A DNA stretch of 64,000 nt, from NCBI RefSeq assembly GCF_016907695.1, contig NZ_JAFBCK010000001.1, positions 682,001 to 746,000 of the forward strand. The letters are read 5' to 3'. This stretch comes from Actinokineospora baliensis. GTDB lineage: Bacteria; Actinomycetota; Actinomycetes; Mycobacteriales; Pseudonocardiaceae. Under the pieces are notes generated by a model. It searched no databases and was not told the origin of the DNA. It saw nothing but the letters and a program-made list of their open reading frames with translations. How positions within the stretch are numbered: position 1 is the first letter of the stretch; the number at the start of each line of letters is the position of its first letter. Made by a program: the position numbers and the translations under genes. Below are positions 29,263 to 44,360 of the stretch, piece by piece.

Positions 29263-29463
29263 ATGTACGCGACCAGTACCGAGGTCCGGGTCAGCACCGG
29301 CCTGGAGGTCTCGGCCGACTGCGCGATCCGCAGCTACGACAACGGCGACGACTCGATCGTCATCGTGCTCGGCGACGGCCGCGACGGGGTCGAGATGGTC
29401 TACCGGACCGAGGGCCTGCGCCGCCTGGTCTCGGTCGCCACCGAGGCCCTCGCGGGCAGGTAG
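29263..29463 (+). CDS. small hypothetical protein divergent from the XRE regulator
   Basis: A 66-aa protein (MYATSTEVRVSTGLEVSADC...) with a good GAGGAGG ribosome-binding site 8 bp before its ATG. No signal peptide or membrane segment; alternating polar and hydrophobic residues suggest beta strands followed by a C-terminal helix (LRRLVSVATEALAG). I do not recognise the family. Being divergent from the XRE/DUF397 unit and sharing the candidate operator, it may be under that regulator's control. Confidence 0.6.
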   Translation: MYATSTEVRVSTGLEVSADCAIRSYDNGDDSIVIVLGDGRDGVEMVYRTEGLRRLVSVATEALAGR

Positions 29464-29470
29464 CCGGGCG

Positions 29471-29513
29471 GGACGCGGTCCCCGGATGGTCTCAGCACCC
29501 GGGGGCCGCGTCC
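29471..29513 (+). terminator. terminator of the 66-codon gene
   Basis: A 15-bp stem with one G-T pair (29471-29485 with 29499-29513) and a 13-nt loop begins 8 bp after the stop of the small gene. Confidence 0.8.
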
Positions 29514-29719
29514 ACTGTGGACGGCCGCGCCAACGGCCACCCCACCCCGCATGGTCCCCCGACCGGGGCCACCTCGCCCACTCGGGGTGTCGACCACCAC
29601 CCGGCGCAGCGTCGCGCGGCCACCCGGAACGAGTCACCCGGCTGGCCGAACCTGGCCGCTGACGAGCTCGGATACCTTGGCGCGCAACCACTTCCGGTTG
29701 TCCACGCTTGGAGGCCCCC

Positions 29720-30622
29720 GTGCTCCGCAGGCTCGTCGCGCTGGTTTCCGCCGCTCTGCTCGCCCCGCTCGCCACGCCCACCACCGCGGCCGCCGCGGTG
29801 GACGAGATCACCTCCTGGACCCAGTTACCCCGGTCGACGAGCGTGCTGCCCCTGGGCAGACCGGTGCTCATCACCGGCGTCGCCGACCACACCCCCTGGA
29901 GCCCCGGCTACGAACAGCCCATCAGCGCCGTCGAGGTGTCATTCGACGGCGGGGCGCACTGGGACAGCACCGCCGTCCGGGCCGGGCTGTCGTCGACCAA
30001 GTGGAGCGTCGAGCACACCTTCACCACCCCCGGCGCGGCGACCGTGACCGTGCGCGCGTGGATCCAGTCGCGGGCGCAGAACACGCCTCTGCACCAGGTC
30101 GACTACTGGGTCGGTTCCGGCCCGCTGCCCACCCTCCCCTGCAGCGCCTGCCCGTTGCCCACCCCGCCGCGCGGTGACGTGGTCGAGAACCCGGTCGACC
30201 CGGACCCGCGCGCGGTGGAACTCGGCGTGCGGTTCCAGGTCGACCGCCCTGGGCACATCAGCAGCATCAGGTCGACCAACAACTACGCGTACGGCGAAGG
30301 CACCCGCATCGCCCGCCTATGGACCGCGAGCGGCGACCTATTGGGCGAAGCGTTGGAGAACAGCACCACAGTGGCCCATGACTTCGACTTCGCGACATGG
30401 ATCCCTGTGCAGCCCGGGGTTACCTATGTGGCCTCCGTCCACACCCCGTGGGGCAACTACGCGAGCACCGAGAACTACTTCACCGCCGCGATCGTCCAGG
30501 CCCCGTTCTTGCTCGAAGAGGACGCAGGCGTCTACCGGTACCCGGACGAATCGCCCTTCGGCGTGCCCACCCAGACCTACGCCCACAGCGCCTACTCGGT
30601 GGTGCCCGTCTTCAGCTGGTAG
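29720..30622 (+). CDS. secreted Ig-like/DUF4082 protein 1
   Basis: A 300-aa secreted protein starting at GTG 29720, preceded by GGAGG with 5-bp spacing. A signal peptide of about 26 residues (LRRLVALVSAALLAPLATPT) is followed by an Ig-like domain with ISAVEVSFDGGAHWDST, the strand pattern seen in the dimerisation domain of sulfite oxidase-type proteins. A linker carries CSAC. The C-terminal DUF4082 domain has GVRFQVDRPGHISSIRSTNN, RIARLWTASGDLLGEA and VQPGVTYVASVHTPWGNYAS. DUF4082 occurs in secreted carbohydrate-linked proteins; binding rather than catalysis is likely. First of four tandem paralogues. Confidence 0.8.
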   Translation: MLRRLVALVSAALLAPLATPTTAAAAVDEITSWTQLPRSTSVLPLGRPVLITGVADHTPWSPGYEQPISAVEVSFDGGAHWDSTAVRAGLSSTKWSVEHTFTTPGAATVTVRAWIQSRAQNTPLHQVDYWVGSGPLPTLPCSACPLPTPPRGDVVENPVDPDPRAVELGVRFQVDRPGHISSIRSTNNYAYGEGTRIARLWTASGDLLGEALENSTTVAHDFDFATWIPVQPGVTYVASVHTPWGNYASTENYFTAAIVQAPFLLEEDAGVYRYPDESPFGVPTQTYAHSAYSVVPVFSW

Positions 30623-30657
30623 CCCGCTCGGGCGCCAGGACTGATCCACATCGCCCA

Positions 30658-30701
30658 CTCGGGGTGTCGACCACCGCACGGCGCAGTGGTCGACACCCGA
30701 G
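30658..30701. promoter_or_regulatory. long hairpin between DUF4082 genes 1 and 2
   Basis: Arms 30658-30674 and 30686-30701 pair over 16 bp with one bulged G (core GGTGTCGACCAC / GTGGTCGACACC), 11-nt loop. It lies 36 bp after gene 1 and 88 bp before gene 2, and could be the terminator of gene 1 or an operator. The left arm and about 10 bp before it recur at 29574-29598 upstream of gene 1, without the right arm. Confidence 0.55.
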
Positions 30702-30788
30702 CGGCGCGAGTCACCCGACTGGCCGCGTCCGGCTGTCCACCCGCTCCGTTACGTTGGCGCGCAACGGTTCCGGCGAGGGAGGACACCA

Positions 30789-31646
30789 ATGCGGCGTCTG
30801 GTCGTGCTCGTGCTGGCCATGTTGTTGCTCGTCCCCGGCGTCGCGGCCGCCGCGGCGGCACCGCAGGTGTGGGTGGACCTGCCGTCGGACAACGTCCTCG
30901 TCCCGCAGGACCAGCCGGTGACGGTGCGCGGGCACTCGCGGGGTGTGGCCGGGGTCGGGGTCAAGTACACCGAAATCGGACTGCACGACCAGAACCACTT
31001 CATCGTCATCGCGGGCGCGGGCCAGAACGACTGGGAGTACACCTTCACCCCGGGGCCGTCGCGGGTCGGGCCGCTGACGGTCTACGCGCGGGTTGTCCTG
31101 GACGACCGGCAGACCACCGTCGCGGAGGTGCTGCACCTGCGGGTCGGCGACGAGCAGCAGCCGGGCACGTGCCCTTGTGTCTTCAACGGCACAGGCGACA
31201 ACCGGGCCTACTACGAGCGGACCCCGCTGGAGTTCGGTTTCCGCTTCTTCGTCGACCGGCCGGGGCGGGTGACCCATGTCCACATCCCGACCTGGCAGTT
31301 GCAGACCAAGGGGATGACGGCGAGCCTGTGGACCGCCCAGGGCGCGCTGCTCGCCAGGACCAGCGACTACAGCTACGCCGAGAACCGCTTCTTCACCTTC
31401 GCGACGCCTATAGCGCTGGAACCCTTCGCTGCGTACGTGGTGAGCTACACCTCCGTTGACGGCACCTACACCGCCGCGCCCGGATACTTCACCAAACGGA
31501 TCACCAACGGCGCCATCACCGCGCACTACGACTACTACGAGCCGTTCCCGTTCTCCGCACCTGGCCTCTATGGCGCGCCGGGGCAATTCCCCAGGTCGAC
31601 CTACAACGGGACCGACTACTCCGTATCGCCGATCTTCGTCACCTGA
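30789..31646 (+). CDS. secreted Ig-like/DUF4082 protein 2
   Basis: A 285-aa paralogue with a GGAGG site before its ATG. Signal peptide about 24 residues (MRRLVVLVLAMLLLVPGVAA). It is the most divergent of the four: the Ig-like domain has YTEIGLHDQNHFIVIAGAG instead of the Asp-Gly-Gly motif, the linker cysteines are in the GTCPCVFNG sequence, and the DUF4082 part has FGFRFFVDRPGRVTHVHIPT. Upstream sequence is homologous to that of gene 1, so promoter and gene were duplicated together. Confidence 0.78.
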   Translation: MRRLVVLVLAMLLLVPGVAAAAAAPQVWVDLPSDNVLVPQDQPVTVRGHSRGVAGVGVKYTEIGLHDQNHFIVIAGAGQNDWEYTFTPGPSRVGPLTVYARVVLDDRQTTVAEVLHLRVGDEQQPGTCPCVFNGTGDNRAYYERTPLEFGFRFFVDRPGRVTHVHIPTWQLQTKGMTASLWTAQGALLARTSDYSYAENRFFTFATPIALEPFAAYVVSYTSVDGTYTAAPGYFTKRITNGAITAHYDYYEPFPFSAPGLYGAPGQFPRSTYNGTDYSVSPIFVT

Positions 31647-31688
31647 CCCGAGCAGCTCGCTCGAAGTCTCTTAGCCCCCGGAGGGGTC

Positions 31689-32546
31689 TTGCTGCGCAAG
31701 CTGGCCGCGGTCATATTCATCGTCTTGCTCGTGCCGGTCGCAGCGAGCGCGGATGCCGCCCTGGGGCACCCGGACTCCTTCGTGCAGTCGCCGCTCGAGG
31801 GCAACGTCGTGCCTCTTGACGTGCCTGTGGTGTTCGCGGGCGTGGCCGGGTACACGGGCACGAGCCCGCACCCCATCACCGCGGTGGAGGTGTCGTTCGA
31901 CGACGGGGACACGTGGGAGCTCGCGGATGGCACCGACACGTGGAGCCTGGTGAAGACGTTGACCACCACGGGGCCTCTGGTGGTCACCTCCCGCGCGTGG
32001 GCGGGTGAGCAGGTGGAGAGCACTTACCGCGAGAAGCACATGTGGGCGGGCAGTGGACCCCTGCCCGCTTTGAACTGCACCCGCTGCGAGTTCTGGCAGC
32101 CCAACCGCGGCGACACGACGTACCTCGATGCCGATCCCGATGCGCGGCAGGTCGAGGTGGGCACCCGCTTCCAGGTCGACCGGCCCGGTCACATCACGGC
32201 GGTCATGGGCTTCAACTACGCCACCGGCGAAGGCACCCAGATCGGCCGCCTGTGGAGCGCCGACGGTGAACTCCTGGCCGAAGCACCGAAGTCGTCGGGC
32301 ATCGACTTCGTCTTCGACGAGCCCGTCCCGGTCGAGCCCGGCAAGACCTACATCGCGTCGTACTACACGCCGTGGGGCCACTACGCCGTGACCGAGGGCC
32401 ACTTCACCGCGGCCACGGTCCAGGCCCCCTTCACGGCCCTGCCCGACGCGGGCGTCTACCGGTACCTGGACGAAGACCCGGACGGCTTCCCCTCGAACAC
32501 CTACGAGGGCAGCTACTACTGGGTCATGCCCGTGTTCACCCCCTGA
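31689..32546 (+). CDS. secreted Ig-like/DUF4082 protein 3
   Basis: A 285-aa paralogue starting at TTG 31689, set by the GGAGG site 5 bp upstream and alignment of LRKLAAVIFIVLLVPVAASA with the other signal peptides. Ig-like motif ITAVEVSFDDGDTWELA, linker LNCTRCEFWQPN, DUF4082 part with GTRFQVDRPGHITAVMGFNY, QIGRLWSADGELLAEAPKSS and YTPWGHYAVTEGHFTAATVQ. It follows gene 2 by 42 bp and precedes gene 4 by 12 bp, so genes 2-4 are probably one operon. Confidence 0.8.
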   Translation: MLRKLAAVIFIVLLVPVAASADAALGHPDSFVQSPLEGNVVPLDVPVVFAGVAGYTGTSPHPITAVEVSFDDGDTWELADGTDTWSLVKTLTTTGPLVVTSRAWAGEQVESTYREKHMWAGSGPLPALNCTRCEFWQPNRGDTTYLDADPDARQVEVGTRFQVDRPGHITAVMGFNYATGEGTQIGRLWSADGELLAEAPKSSGIDFVFDEPVPVEPGKTYIASYYTPWGHYAVTEGHFTAATVQAPFTALPDAGVYRYLDEDPDGFPSNTYEGSYYWVMPVFTP

Positions 32547-32558
32547 CCGGAGGCAGCC

Positions 32559-33422
32559 TTGCTCCGCAGACTCATCTCGATCCTGTCTGCTCTCCTGCTG
32601 TTGCCCACCATCTCGCCGGGAATAGCGCACGCCATACCCGGAGCAATCATCACCACGCCCTCCGACACCGGCGTGATAGCGCCCAACGTGCCGATCACCT
32701 TCGCGGGCCACGTCAACCGAACACTCTGGGACAACATCACCGCCGTGGACCTGTCCTTCGACGGCGGCAAAACCTGGCAAGTCGCCCCCGGCACCCAGGA
32801 ATGGGCGATCGTCTACACCCCCACGGCACCCGGGATTCTCACTGTCCTAACGCGAGTCCGAGATGACACAACCACTTTTCGTCCTCTTACCCGCCACTTC
32901 ACCGTAGGCGACCGGCCGGTTGGCTTCGTCTCTTGCTCCCCCTGCGAGTTCAAGCAACCAAACCTTGGCCCCAGCACAGCGTTCTTACGCACTGACTCCG
33001 ACCCGCGACCCGTAGAACTAGGCCTCCGCTTCCAAGTTGACCGCCCTGGCGCGATCACGGGCATAAAGGTCACGCACTACGCCATAGGCCCTGGAACCCC
33101 CCACGCCCGCCTATGGACCGCGGACGGTCAACTCCTCGCTGAGGCAAAGTCGGACAACTTCACCTACACCTTCCCCGCGCCCGTGTGGATCACTCCAGGC
33201 GCCACCTACATAGCGTCCTTCTTCACGCCCTGGGGCCAATACGCCGTGACCGAGAACCACCACCGCGGCGCGATAATCCAACCCCCCTTCACCGCACCCC
33301 CCGAAGCAGGCGTCTACTACTACGCCGACGAGGGCCCCGAACCCGAAACCGGCGGCTTCCCCACGAAGACCTACAAGTCCAGCTACTACTGGATCTCCCC
33401 CGTCTTCCTCCCAGCCCGCTGA
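32559..33422 (+). CDS. secreted Ig-like/DUF4082 protein 4
   Basis: A 287-aa paralogue starting at TTG 32559 after GGAGG. Signal peptide about 24 residues, Ig-like motif ITAVDLSFDGGKTWQVA, linker VSCSPCEFKQPN, DUF4082 part with GLRFQVDRPGAITGIKVTHY and FTPWGQYAVTENHHRGAIIQ. Codon use differs from its neighbours: many more A- and T-ending codons (for example CTA, ATA, ACA runs near 32860-33120). It ends 28 bp before the shared terminator with rpoC. Confidence 0.8.
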   Translation: MLRRLISILSALLLLPTISPGIAHAIPGAIITTPSDTGVIAPNVPITFAGHVNRTLWDNITAVDLSFDGGKTWQVAPGTQEWAIVYTPTAPGILTVLTRVRDDTTTFRPLTRHFTVGDRPVGFVSCSPCEFKQPNLGPSTAFLRTDSDPRPVELGLRFQVDRPGAITGIKVTHYAIGPGTPHARLWTADGQLLAEAKSDNFTYTFPAPVWITPGATYIASFFTPWGQYAVTENHHRGAIIQPPFTAPPEAGVYYYADEGPEPETGGFPTKTYKSSYYWISPVFLPAR

Positions 33423-33449
33423 CCGCCGCCCGGCCGGCCCGACACAGCA

Positions 33450-33482
33450 GAACGCCCCCAGCCGCGGAGGCCGGGGGCGTTC
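33450..33482. terminator. bidirectional terminator between the DUF4082 array and rpoC
   Basis: Stem of 9-10 bp (GAACGCCCCC / GGGGGCGTTC) with additional GGC/GCC pairing inside, 13 bp past the rpoC stop and 28 bp past the last DUF4082 gene. In the plus direction it is followed by TGTT. Confidence 0.85.
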
Positions 33483-33494
33483 TGTTCAGAGCTG

Positions 33495-37391
<3,897 letters not shown>

Positions 37392-37442
37392 GTGGAGTTC
37401 CTTCTCCCCTAATGCTTAGAGCTGTGGTGATGGGGGATGGGG

Positions 37443-37470
37443 CCCGCGCGCGGTCGAAACCGCGCGCGGG
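37443..37470 (-). promoter_or_regulatory. hairpin between rpoB and rpoC
   Basis: Perfect 12-bp stem (CCCGCGCGCGGT / ACCGCGCGCGGG, loop CGAA), 10 bp past the rpoB stop. Without a T-run and inside the rpoBC operon, it is more likely an mRNA processing or pausing element than a full terminator. Confidence 0.45.
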
Positions 37471-37480
37471 CGGCGAAGTC

Positions 37481-40984
<3,504 letters not shown>

Positions 40985-41020
40985 GATGCGTCCTTCCAGG
41001 ACTATGAGCGGTTGACAGTC

Positions 41021-41049
41021 GCGCTAGCAACAGTTAGAGCGCCTGTCAA
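41021..41049 (-). promoter_or_regulatory. rpoB promoter, proximal
   Basis: Minus-strand TTGACA (41049-41044), 17-bp spacer, TAGCGC (41026-41021), about 37 bp before the rpoB start. A perfect -35 with an acceptable high-GC -10. Confidence 0.6.
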
Positions 41050-41118
41050 GGGTGCCGTGGTGCCCAACATCCTAGCTCTTGGCAAAGGGCGTGCGGAAAG
41101 TGGGCAGCGCAAAGGGGC

Positions 41119-41147
41119 AGTCTAGCCACTATAGAGGCGACTGTCGA
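41119..41147 (-). promoter_or_regulatory. rpoB promoter, distal
   Basis: Minus-strand TCGACA (41147-41142), 17-bp spacer, TAGACT (41124-41119), about 135 bp before the rpoB start. Together with the proximal promoter it would give the tandem arrangement reported for rpoB in other actinobacteria. The 334-bp gap 40985-41318 otherwise contains only the terminator of the mce operon and no gene. Confidence 0.6.
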
Positions 41148-41298
41148 GGCCCGCCGCTCAATCGGTCCTCCCGCTCAGTACGTGCTGGGTAACAGACTGA
41201 CCCCGAGTGGTCGCCGAGTCAAGATGCCACGCGAACCAGACCACTTTTGCAGCAGTCCGAATCCGCTCACCGATCAACGCTTGACCAGCGCAAACGCA

Positions 41299-41326
41299 GG
41301 TGCTAGCCCGTTCGCGCGCTAGCACC
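41299..41326 (-). terminator. terminator of the mce operon
   Basis: Perfect 9-bp stem (GGTGCTAGC / GCTAGCACC, 10-nt loop) that includes the stop codon of the last mce-operon gene. It separates the operon from the rpoB promoters. Confidence 0.65.
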
Positions 41327-42488
41327 CGGTGCTCTGCTGACCGCCGGGCAGCGCCTGGTCGAGCATGTCGAAATCCGTGATCTTCCACGCCCCGTCGAGC
41401 TTCTCCGCGCGCACCCCGAAGACAGCCCCGCTGGCGGTCGTCTGGCCCTGGTCGGCGCGGGTGGTGGACTGGTCGACGAACACCAGGAGGTCGGCCCGGT
41501 CCCCGGCCAGCCTGGTGACCCCGATCTTGCGGACCTTGGTGGTCAGCACGAGCTTCTGCTCCGGGGCGAGCTTGCGGACCTGCCCGAAGAGCTTGTCGTA
41601 CTCGCAGGTGGCCGTCCCCGCGAGCGTCTCCTTCACCGCCTGCGCGTTGGCGTCGAGGTCGGTGTAGCTGTAGGACAGCGTCCGCTCCACCGCGACGGTG
41701 AGCCTGCCGGTCACCTCGCTGGTCAGGGCCGCGTTGACCAGGGCCTCGTTGGTGCTGTCGACACCGGAGGTCGTCGAGTCGTACTGCCCCTTGAAGTAGA
41801 GCGCGGCCGCGGCGAACAGGACGGTGAGCAGGCCGAGCAGCACGAAGACGGTGCCGAGGCCGGAGCGCTTCACCCCGGGCGCGGGCTCGGGGGCGGCGGC
41901 GGGCAGGGGGGTACCGGTCTCGCGGCGCTTACCGGTGGGACGGGCCGCAGGCTCAGCACCGATGACACCGTCGGTGACAACCTGCTCACGGCGGCTGTCG
42001 TCGTTGTTGTCGTCGCCATCGGGGGCAGGCTCGGCCGGAGCGGGCACGGCGCGCGCGGGAGCGGCGGCATCCACCGGCTGGCCGAGGGCTGCCTCGGGCA
42101 GCACGCTCTCGCCGCGCCTGCTGGAGGGCCGGTCAGCAGGGCTGTCGCCGCCTGCCGGAGTCGGCTCGGCCGGAGCGGGCACGGCCCGCGCGGCAGCGGC
42201 GGCGTCCACCGGCTGGCCGGGGACGGCTTCGGCCTCGGGCGGCACGGGTGCGCCGGTCCCCCGGCGCCTGCCTGCGGGCTGGTCACCGGGGCTGTCGCCG
42301 CTGGCCGGGGTCGGGTCGGCGGGGGTGGCGGTGTCCACCGGCTGGCCGACGGTGGCCTCGGGCTCCGGGGTCTGCTCCGGCTCGGTCGCCGCGGCGGGCT
42401 CGGGGGTGGTGGGTTTGCGCAGGCCTGCGACGCGGGGGCGGCGGGTGGGGGCGGCGGCTGGGGTGCGGCGGCGGGGTGGGGTGGGCAC
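41319..42488 (-). CDS. Mce-associated membrane protein with long disordered N-terminus
   Basis: A 389-aa protein encoded last in the mce operon. Residues 1-208 are Pro/Ala/Glu-rich and disordered, with three imperfect repeats of 43-45 residues, each starting GQPVD (48, 91, 136) and ending in an Arg cluster. One membrane helix follows (about 211-232, TVFVLLGLLTVLFAAAALYF), then a periplasm-side domain of about 155 residues of the Mce-associated (Mas) fold, with conserved pattern SVERTLSYSYTDLDANAQAV-like and KITDFDMLDQALPG. Mas proteins stabilise or assist MCE transport complexes in mycobacteria. Confidence 0.82.
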   Translation of the reverse strand: MPTPPRRRTPAAAPTRRPRVAGLRKPTTPEPAAATEPEQTPEPEATVGQPVDTATPADPTPASGDSPGDQPAGRRRGTGAPVPPEAEAVPGQPVDAAAAARAVPAPAEPTPAGGDSPADRPSSRRGESVLPEAALGQPVDAAAPARAVPAPAEPAPDGDDNNDDSRREQVVTDGVIGAEPAARPTGKRRETGTPLPAAAPEPAPGVKRSGLGTVFVLLGLLTVLFAAAALYFKGQYDSTTSGVDSTNEALVNAALTSEVTGRLTVAVERTLSYSYTDLDANAQAVKETLAGTATCEYDKLFGQVRKLAPEQKLVLTTKVRKIGVTRLAGDRADLLVFVDQSTTRADQGQTTASGAVFGVRAEKLDGAWKITDFDMLDQALPGGQQSTGC

Positions 42489-42498
42489 GGGTGTCCTC

Positions 42499-43050
42499 TC
42501 AGCCTGCCGGGGTGAAGGGCACGGGGGTGACGCCGCTGAGTTTCCAGTCGGCGCCTACTCGCTCGACGGCGGCCTGTAGGCGCAGGTACTTGGGGGTGGC
42601 CTGCTTGCCCTCCGGGGTGACGTCCACCCGGACCGCGGCGATCACCTCGGCCTTGCCCTCGCGCTCGCGCAGGTCGGTCACCGCGATCTTGAGCACGGTC
42701 GCGGTGGTGACCGTCTTGGCCTGCTCCAGCGCCGCCTTGCTCGAGGTGCGCCTGGTCTCGAACTCCTCGCGCAGCGCGCCGGTCGAGGCGTTGATCCAGC
42801 GGGTGAGGTCCTCGTCGACCTTGCGGTAGTCCAGGGTGCTGACGGTGACCAGTGCGGCGCTGGCCACCCGGGACACCTCGTCGCGGGTGCCCGCCAGGTC
42901 GAGGTCGTCGTCGGTGCCCGCGCGCAGCCAGGCGACGCCGAACCAGGCGGCGGAGCCGAACGCCACCACGGTCACCAGCAGGAGCGCGAGCACCACGCTG
43001 TTGGTGACCCGCCAGCGCGCCCGCTGGTCCGGCTCGGTGTCGGTGGTCAT
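42499..43050 (-). CDS. Mce-associated membrane protein
   Basis: A 183-aa protein starting at ATG 43050, which has a good AAGGAG site; the upstream GTG lacks one. A short cytosolic N-terminus, one membrane helix (about 18-42, VVLALLLVTVVAFGSAAWFG) and a soluble domain of the same Mas type as the next gene (LDYRKVDEDLTRWINASTGA; ERVGADWKLSGVTPV). It follows the last MCE gene and lies 10 bp before the second Mas gene. Confidence 0.85.
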   Translation of the reverse strand: MTTDTEPDQRARWRVTNSVVLALLLVTVVAFGSAAWFGVAWLRAGTDDDLDLAGTRDEVSRVASAALVTVSTLDYRKVDEDLTRWINASTGALREEFETRRTSSKAALEQAKTVTTATVLKIAVTDLREREGKAEVIAAVRVDVTPEGKQATPKYLRLQAAVERVGADWKLSGVTPVPFTPAG

Positions 43051-43094
43051 CGCACTCCTTCTCCACCCCGGGCGGTTCACTACCCGGAGGTAGG

Positions 43095-44360
43095 TTAGCC
43101 CCCCAGGCCGAGCAGCCCGGCGAGGCTGGCCAGCCCGCCGGTGCCTGGCTGGGTGAGCGTGCCGGGGATGCTGTTCTGGGCCATGTCGGCCAGTTGCTGT
43201 GCCGGGCGGTTCTGGTTGGCGGCCAGGTCCTGCGGGGTCGGTTGGACGGGCTTGCCGCCGAAGGGCGCGTTCTGCGACCCGCGCACGTTGATCGGGCTGC
43301 CGACCGGTTCCGCGCAGTACGCCTGGGCGTTCTCCTGGACCGGGGCGGTGTCGTTGCCCGCGCGGCGCGTGGTGCCCTCGTAGCCGCGGGTGCAGGCGGG
43401 CGGGTCGAACAGGTTGAGCGCGAGGCCGAGGTGGGCGGTGCCGTCGCCGGGCACCACGGTCTTCGGGCCGACCGCGACCACGGGGTAGGCGACCAGCGCG
43501 AGTTCGAGGCCGTCGACCCGGGTGACCAGGATGTTCGACGTGGTCAGCAGGTTCGCGGTGAGGTAGCCGATGCCCTGACCGGATTCGCGCAGCAGACCGG
43601 TGACCGCGTCCGCGGCGCCCGGGGTCGCGGCGATCAACTGCCGGATGGCCGGGTCGGACGTGCGCAGCTGGGCGGACAGGTCGCGCAGGTCCGCAGCGAA
43701 GGACTTGATGTTGCCCGACTGCGCGGCCTGGGTGCCCAGCACGATCGCGCCGTCGTCGATGAGCTTGATCGTCTGCGGCAGGCTCGCCTTCGCGGCCCGG
43801 GTGAACTCGCCGGTGGTGTCGATGAGCAGCCGCAGGTCATCGCCGGTGCCCGCGAAGGCCTTGTCGAGCTCGTCGACCACCGTGCGCAGGGCGTCGGTCG
43901 GGACCGAGTCGGCGAGGGTGTCGAGGTCGCGGATGACGGTGTCGGTGCTGACCGGGGTCTTGGTGCGGTCGGCCGGGATGACCGTGCCCTCGACCAGGTG
44001 CGGGCCGCTCTCGGCGCGCGGCCGCAGGTCGACGAACTGCTCGCCGACGGCCGAGCGGTTGGCGACCACCGCGTCGAGGTCGGCGGGGATCTCGGGGGCG
44101 GAGGGCTCGATGTCGAGGTCGACGTCCATGCCCGCGCGGGTCAGCCGGATCTCGCCGACCCGGCCGACGTTGACGCCGCGGTAGGTGACCTCGGCGTTGG
44201 TGAAGATGCCGCCGGAGTCGGTGAGCTGCAGCGTGACCCGGTAGCCGTTGGCGCCGAAGATCCTGCCGACGTCGGTGAACCGGAACGCGGCGTAGACCAC
44301 GGAGACCACCGCGATCAGGAAGAACGCGACGAGCTGCAGGCGGACCTTCTTGGTGAGCAT
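43095..44360 (-). CDS. mceF: MCE family protein, sixth subunit (MceF type)
   Basis: 421 aa. N-terminal membrane helix (about 7-27), MCE/MlaD domain (GYRVTLQLTDSGGIFTNAEV, NVGRVGEIRL), long helical domain, and a Pro/Gln-rich, Gly-ending tail with PTPQDLAANQNRPAQQ. MCE proteins form the periplasmic tube that passes lipids or sterols to the YrbE permease. The ATG at 44360 overlaps the stop of the MceE-type gene (TGATG); the frame is open further upstream inside that gene. Confidence 0.92.
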   Translation of the reverse strand: MLTKKVRLQLVAFFLIAVVSVVYAAFRFTDVGRIFGANGYRVTLQLTDSGGIFTNAEVTYRGVNVGRVGEIRLTRAGMDVDLDIEPSAPEIPADLDAVVANRSAVGEQFVDLRPRAESGPHLVEGTVIPADRTKTPVSTDTVIRDLDTLADSVPTDALRTVVDELDKAFAGTGDDLRLLIDTTGEFTRAAKASLPQTIKLIDDGAIVLGTQAAQSGNIKSFAADLRDLSAQLRTSDPAIRQLIAATPGAADAVTGLLRESGQGIGYLTANLLTTSNILVTRVDGLELALVAYPVVAVGPKTVVPGDGTAHLGLALNLFDPPACTRGYEGTTRRAGNDTAPVQENAQAYCAEPVGSPINVRGSQNAPFGGKPVQPTPQDLAANQNRPAQQLADMAQNSIPGTLTQPGTGGLASLAGLLGLGG

